64,000 bases of DNA from assembly GCA_016183985.1 (NCBI GenBank), contig JACPDN010000006.1, positions 1,426,001-1,490,000 on the forward strand, read 5' to 3'. This stretch comes from Pseudomonadota bacterium (GTDB lineage Bacteria > Pseudomonadota > Alphaproteobacteria > Dongiales > Dongiaceae). Of this stretch, positions 62,572-64,000 are shown one piece after another. Under the pieces are notes generated by a model. It saw only the letters and a program-made list of their open reading frames with translations. It did no database searches and was not told the DNA's origin. The first letter of the stretch is position 1. The number at the start of each line of letters is the position of its first letter. The translations under genes and the position numbers were made by a program.

Positions 62572-63316
62572 AGAGATAGATCCCGATCCCCACCAGGCAG
62601 AGCAGGGCATTGAGGCCCAGCGCTGCCATGAAATGATCCCAGCGGAAGACGTTGTGGAACAGCATCTCGCGCATGCCCTCGAACACATGGGTCGAGGGCA
62701 GCGCCAGTGAAATGGCCTGCGCCCAGCCGGGCAGGACGGTGATGGGGTAATAGACGCAGGAAAACGGCGCCAGCAGGAAAACCAGGAACCACGCCATGTT
62801 CTCGGCGGCGAGGCCGTAGCGCAGGATCATCGCCGTGACGATGAGGCCCAGCGCACAGCCCATGATCAACAGGTTGAAGAAGAAGGCGAGCAAAGGCACG
62901 CCGAGGGTGAAGATCGAGAAATCGTAGAACGGGATGGCAAGCAACATCGCCGGCAGCACGCCGATGACGGCACGCACGAAGGACATGGCGACGAGCGAGA
63001 CGATGTGCTCAAGCGGTGTCAGCGGCGAGCAATAGAGATTGGCCAGATTGCGCGACCACAGCTCTTCCAAGAAGGAGAGCGAGAAACCGAGCTGCCCGCG
63101 AAACAGCACGTCCCATAGCATGACACCGGCGATGAGCACGCCGAAAGCCCCGGCGACGTAAGACGAGTTGGTGGCAAGGAACTGGGAGAGGAACCCCCAG
63201 ATCACCATCTGCATGGTCGGCCAATACGCCATCTCGACAATGCGCGGCCAGGACCGCCGCATGACATAGAAATGCCGCTGGCACATGGCGCCGACGCGGG
63301 CGAAGGAGAAGGTCAT
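62519..63316 (-). CDS. ABC-2 type exporter permease
   Basis: A 265-residue inner-membrane protein with six hydrophobic segments. The layout is of the ABC-2 permease family: an amphipathic start, then FGVLIAGVMLWDVLFRGQLGFSLSFLEELWSRNLANLYCSPLTPLEH, the cytoplasmic loop typical of drug or polysaccharide/lipid exporters. It is coupled to the ATPase gene upstream by a 4-nt overlap. Its 3' end overlaps the histidine kinase gene. Substrate unknown. Confidence 0.88.
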   Translation of the reverse strand: MTFSFARVGAMCQRHFYVMRRSWPRIVEMAYWPTMQMVIWGFLSQFLATNSSYVAGAFGVLIAGVMLWDVLFRGQLGFSLSFLEELWSRNLANLYCSPLTPLEHIVSLVAMSFVRAVIGVLPAMLLAIPFYDFSIFTLGVPLLAFFFNLLIMGCALGLIVTAMILRYGLAAENMAWFLVFLLAPFSCVYYPITVLPGWAQAISLALPSTHVFEGMREMLFHNVFRWDHFMAALGLNALLCLVGIGIYLFSFAKARKLGLLLQVGE

Positions 63317-64000
63317 GGCAGAAGGCCCCTCACCTCGGCCGGCTCGCCGCTGCGGCGATCCCTGGCGATATCGAGGAAGACTTCTTCGAGATTCTGGCGG
63401 CCGAAGCGGTAGATGAGATCGTCCGGCGTGCCGCGATCGACGATCTTGCCCTTGCGCATCATCAGCACCTCATGCGCCAGCCGCTCGACCTCGTTCATGT
63501 TGTGCGAGGCGAGCAGGATCGCGGCCCCGGATTCGCGCTGATAGTTTTCGAGGTAGTGGCGCACCCAATCGGCGGTGTCGGGGTCGAGGGAGGCCGTGGG
63601 CTCATCAAGCAACAGCAGTTCCGGCCGGTTGAGGAGCGCCTTCCCCAGCGCCACGCGGGTCTTCTGCCCGGCCGAGAGCGAACCGGTGCGCCGGTCCAGC
63701 AGCGCGTCAAGATCGAGTGCCGCCGCCACTTCCTTGATCCGGCCGGCCACATCCTTAATGCCGTAGAGTTTCCCGAAGACCGTGAGGTTCTCCCGCGCCG
63801 ACAGGCGGTGCGGCAGATCCACATAGGGGGAGGAAAAATTCATACGCCCCAGTACCTTGTGCCGCTGGCGCGCGATATCGAGGCCGAAAAGCCGGATGCG
63901 CCCGGCGGTGGGCACCAGCAATCCCAGCAGCATCGAGATGGTGGTGGTCTTCCCCGCCCCGTTGCCCCCCAGCAAAGCCGCGGTTTGCCCCGCTTTGACG
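63313..64000 (-). CDS. ABC transporter ATP-binding protein (partial, cut by window end)
   Basis: The N-terminus lies beyond the window. 229 residues are visible, from VKAGQTAALLGGNGAGKTTT. Walker A is GGNGAGKTT, the signature is SLSAGQKTRVALGKALL, Walker B is LLLLDEPTASLDPD, and the H-loop is LLASHNMNEVE. It is the ATPase partner of the permease at 62519-63316, together an ABC-2 exporter. The C-terminal ~30 residues (FGRQNLEEVFLDIARDRR) are common for this type. Confidence 0.92.
   Translation of the reverse strand, partial: VKAGQTAALLGGNGAGKTTTISMLLGLLVPTAGRIRLFGLDIARQRHKVLGRMNFSSPYVDLPHRLSARENLTVFGKLYGIKDVAGRIKEVAAALDLDALLDRRTGSLSAGQKTRVALGKALLNRPELLLLDEPTASLDPDTADWVRHYLENYQRESGAAILLASHNMNEVERLAHEVLMMRKGKIVDRGTPDDLIYRFGRQNLEEVFLDIARDRRSGEPAEVRGLLP

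Overview
The window is GC-rich, densely packed chromosomal DNA. Its gene content points to an alphaproteobacterium, most likely of the Rhodospirillales type. The evidence is a class I lysyl-tRNA synthetase, the xseB-ispA-tlyA neighbourhood, a System I cytochrome c maturation set (ccmABCDEFGHI), a periplasmic nitrate reductase, alphaproteobacterial PAS_5-type proteins and two families of GC-rich palindromic repeats. This placement is an inference. I found no rRNA, tRNA or CRISPR array, and bases 1-107 hold no gene I can support.

Layout. Positions 108-6266 (minus) hold a dagK/inositol-phosphatase pair, a general-stress protein, a fasciclin lipoprotein and a large adenylation-carrier-acyltransferase fusion. 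Positions 6646-9706 (plus) hold fabI, aroC and two tandem PAS-like proteins. Positions 9709-14345 (minus) hold an operon-like run xseB-ispA-MATE-tlyA-rumA, with a MATE transporter where dxs usually sits. Positions 14702-21433 mix a DUF2062 protein, a histone-deacetylase-family enzyme with LprI-like and DUF423 genes, an enoyl-CoA hydratase/isomerase, an MBL-fold hydrolase, and a GMC oxidoreductase with a small partner. Positions 21655-26346 are a complete napEFDABC operon.

Positions 26464-28796 are a mobile element bounded by 21-bp inverted repeats with one mismatch, inserted in a palindromic repeat. It has an IS1595/ISXO2-type transposase and also carries non-transposition cargo: a protein with a HEPN-like RNxxxH motif, a 45-residue lysine-rich peptide gene, a small Cas2/SinR-like protein, and a strongly structured RNA candidate with an intrinsic terminator. 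This cargo is the most unusual part of the window.

Positions 28856-36583 hold a DUF4344-like protein lacking the metal-binding half, two tandem membrane-anchored endonuclease/exonuclease/phosphatase proteins, class I lysS overlapping a PLP trans-sulfuration enzyme, a DUF5329 protein and a phospholipase-D-type lipoprotein. Positions 36750-40045 hold a CPA2 antiporter and pmbA. Positions 40199-48775 carry the ccm genes, split by an OmpA-like lipoprotein gene and paired repeats. These supply heme attachment for the c-type cytochromes encoded by napB and napC. Positions 48925-53717 hold a hybrid histidine kinase, cysQ and a Sua5-type synthase. Positions 53812-56684 hold a YgjP-type hydrolase, an Ada-like protein, a DUF1810 protein and a VOC protein. 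Positions 56818-59479 hold cobC-like, cobS and cobT genes for the lower ligand of cobalamin. The window closes with a YcaQ/AlkX-type glycosylase-family protein, a small protein, a second histidine kinase and a two-gene ABC-2 exporter cut off by the window end.
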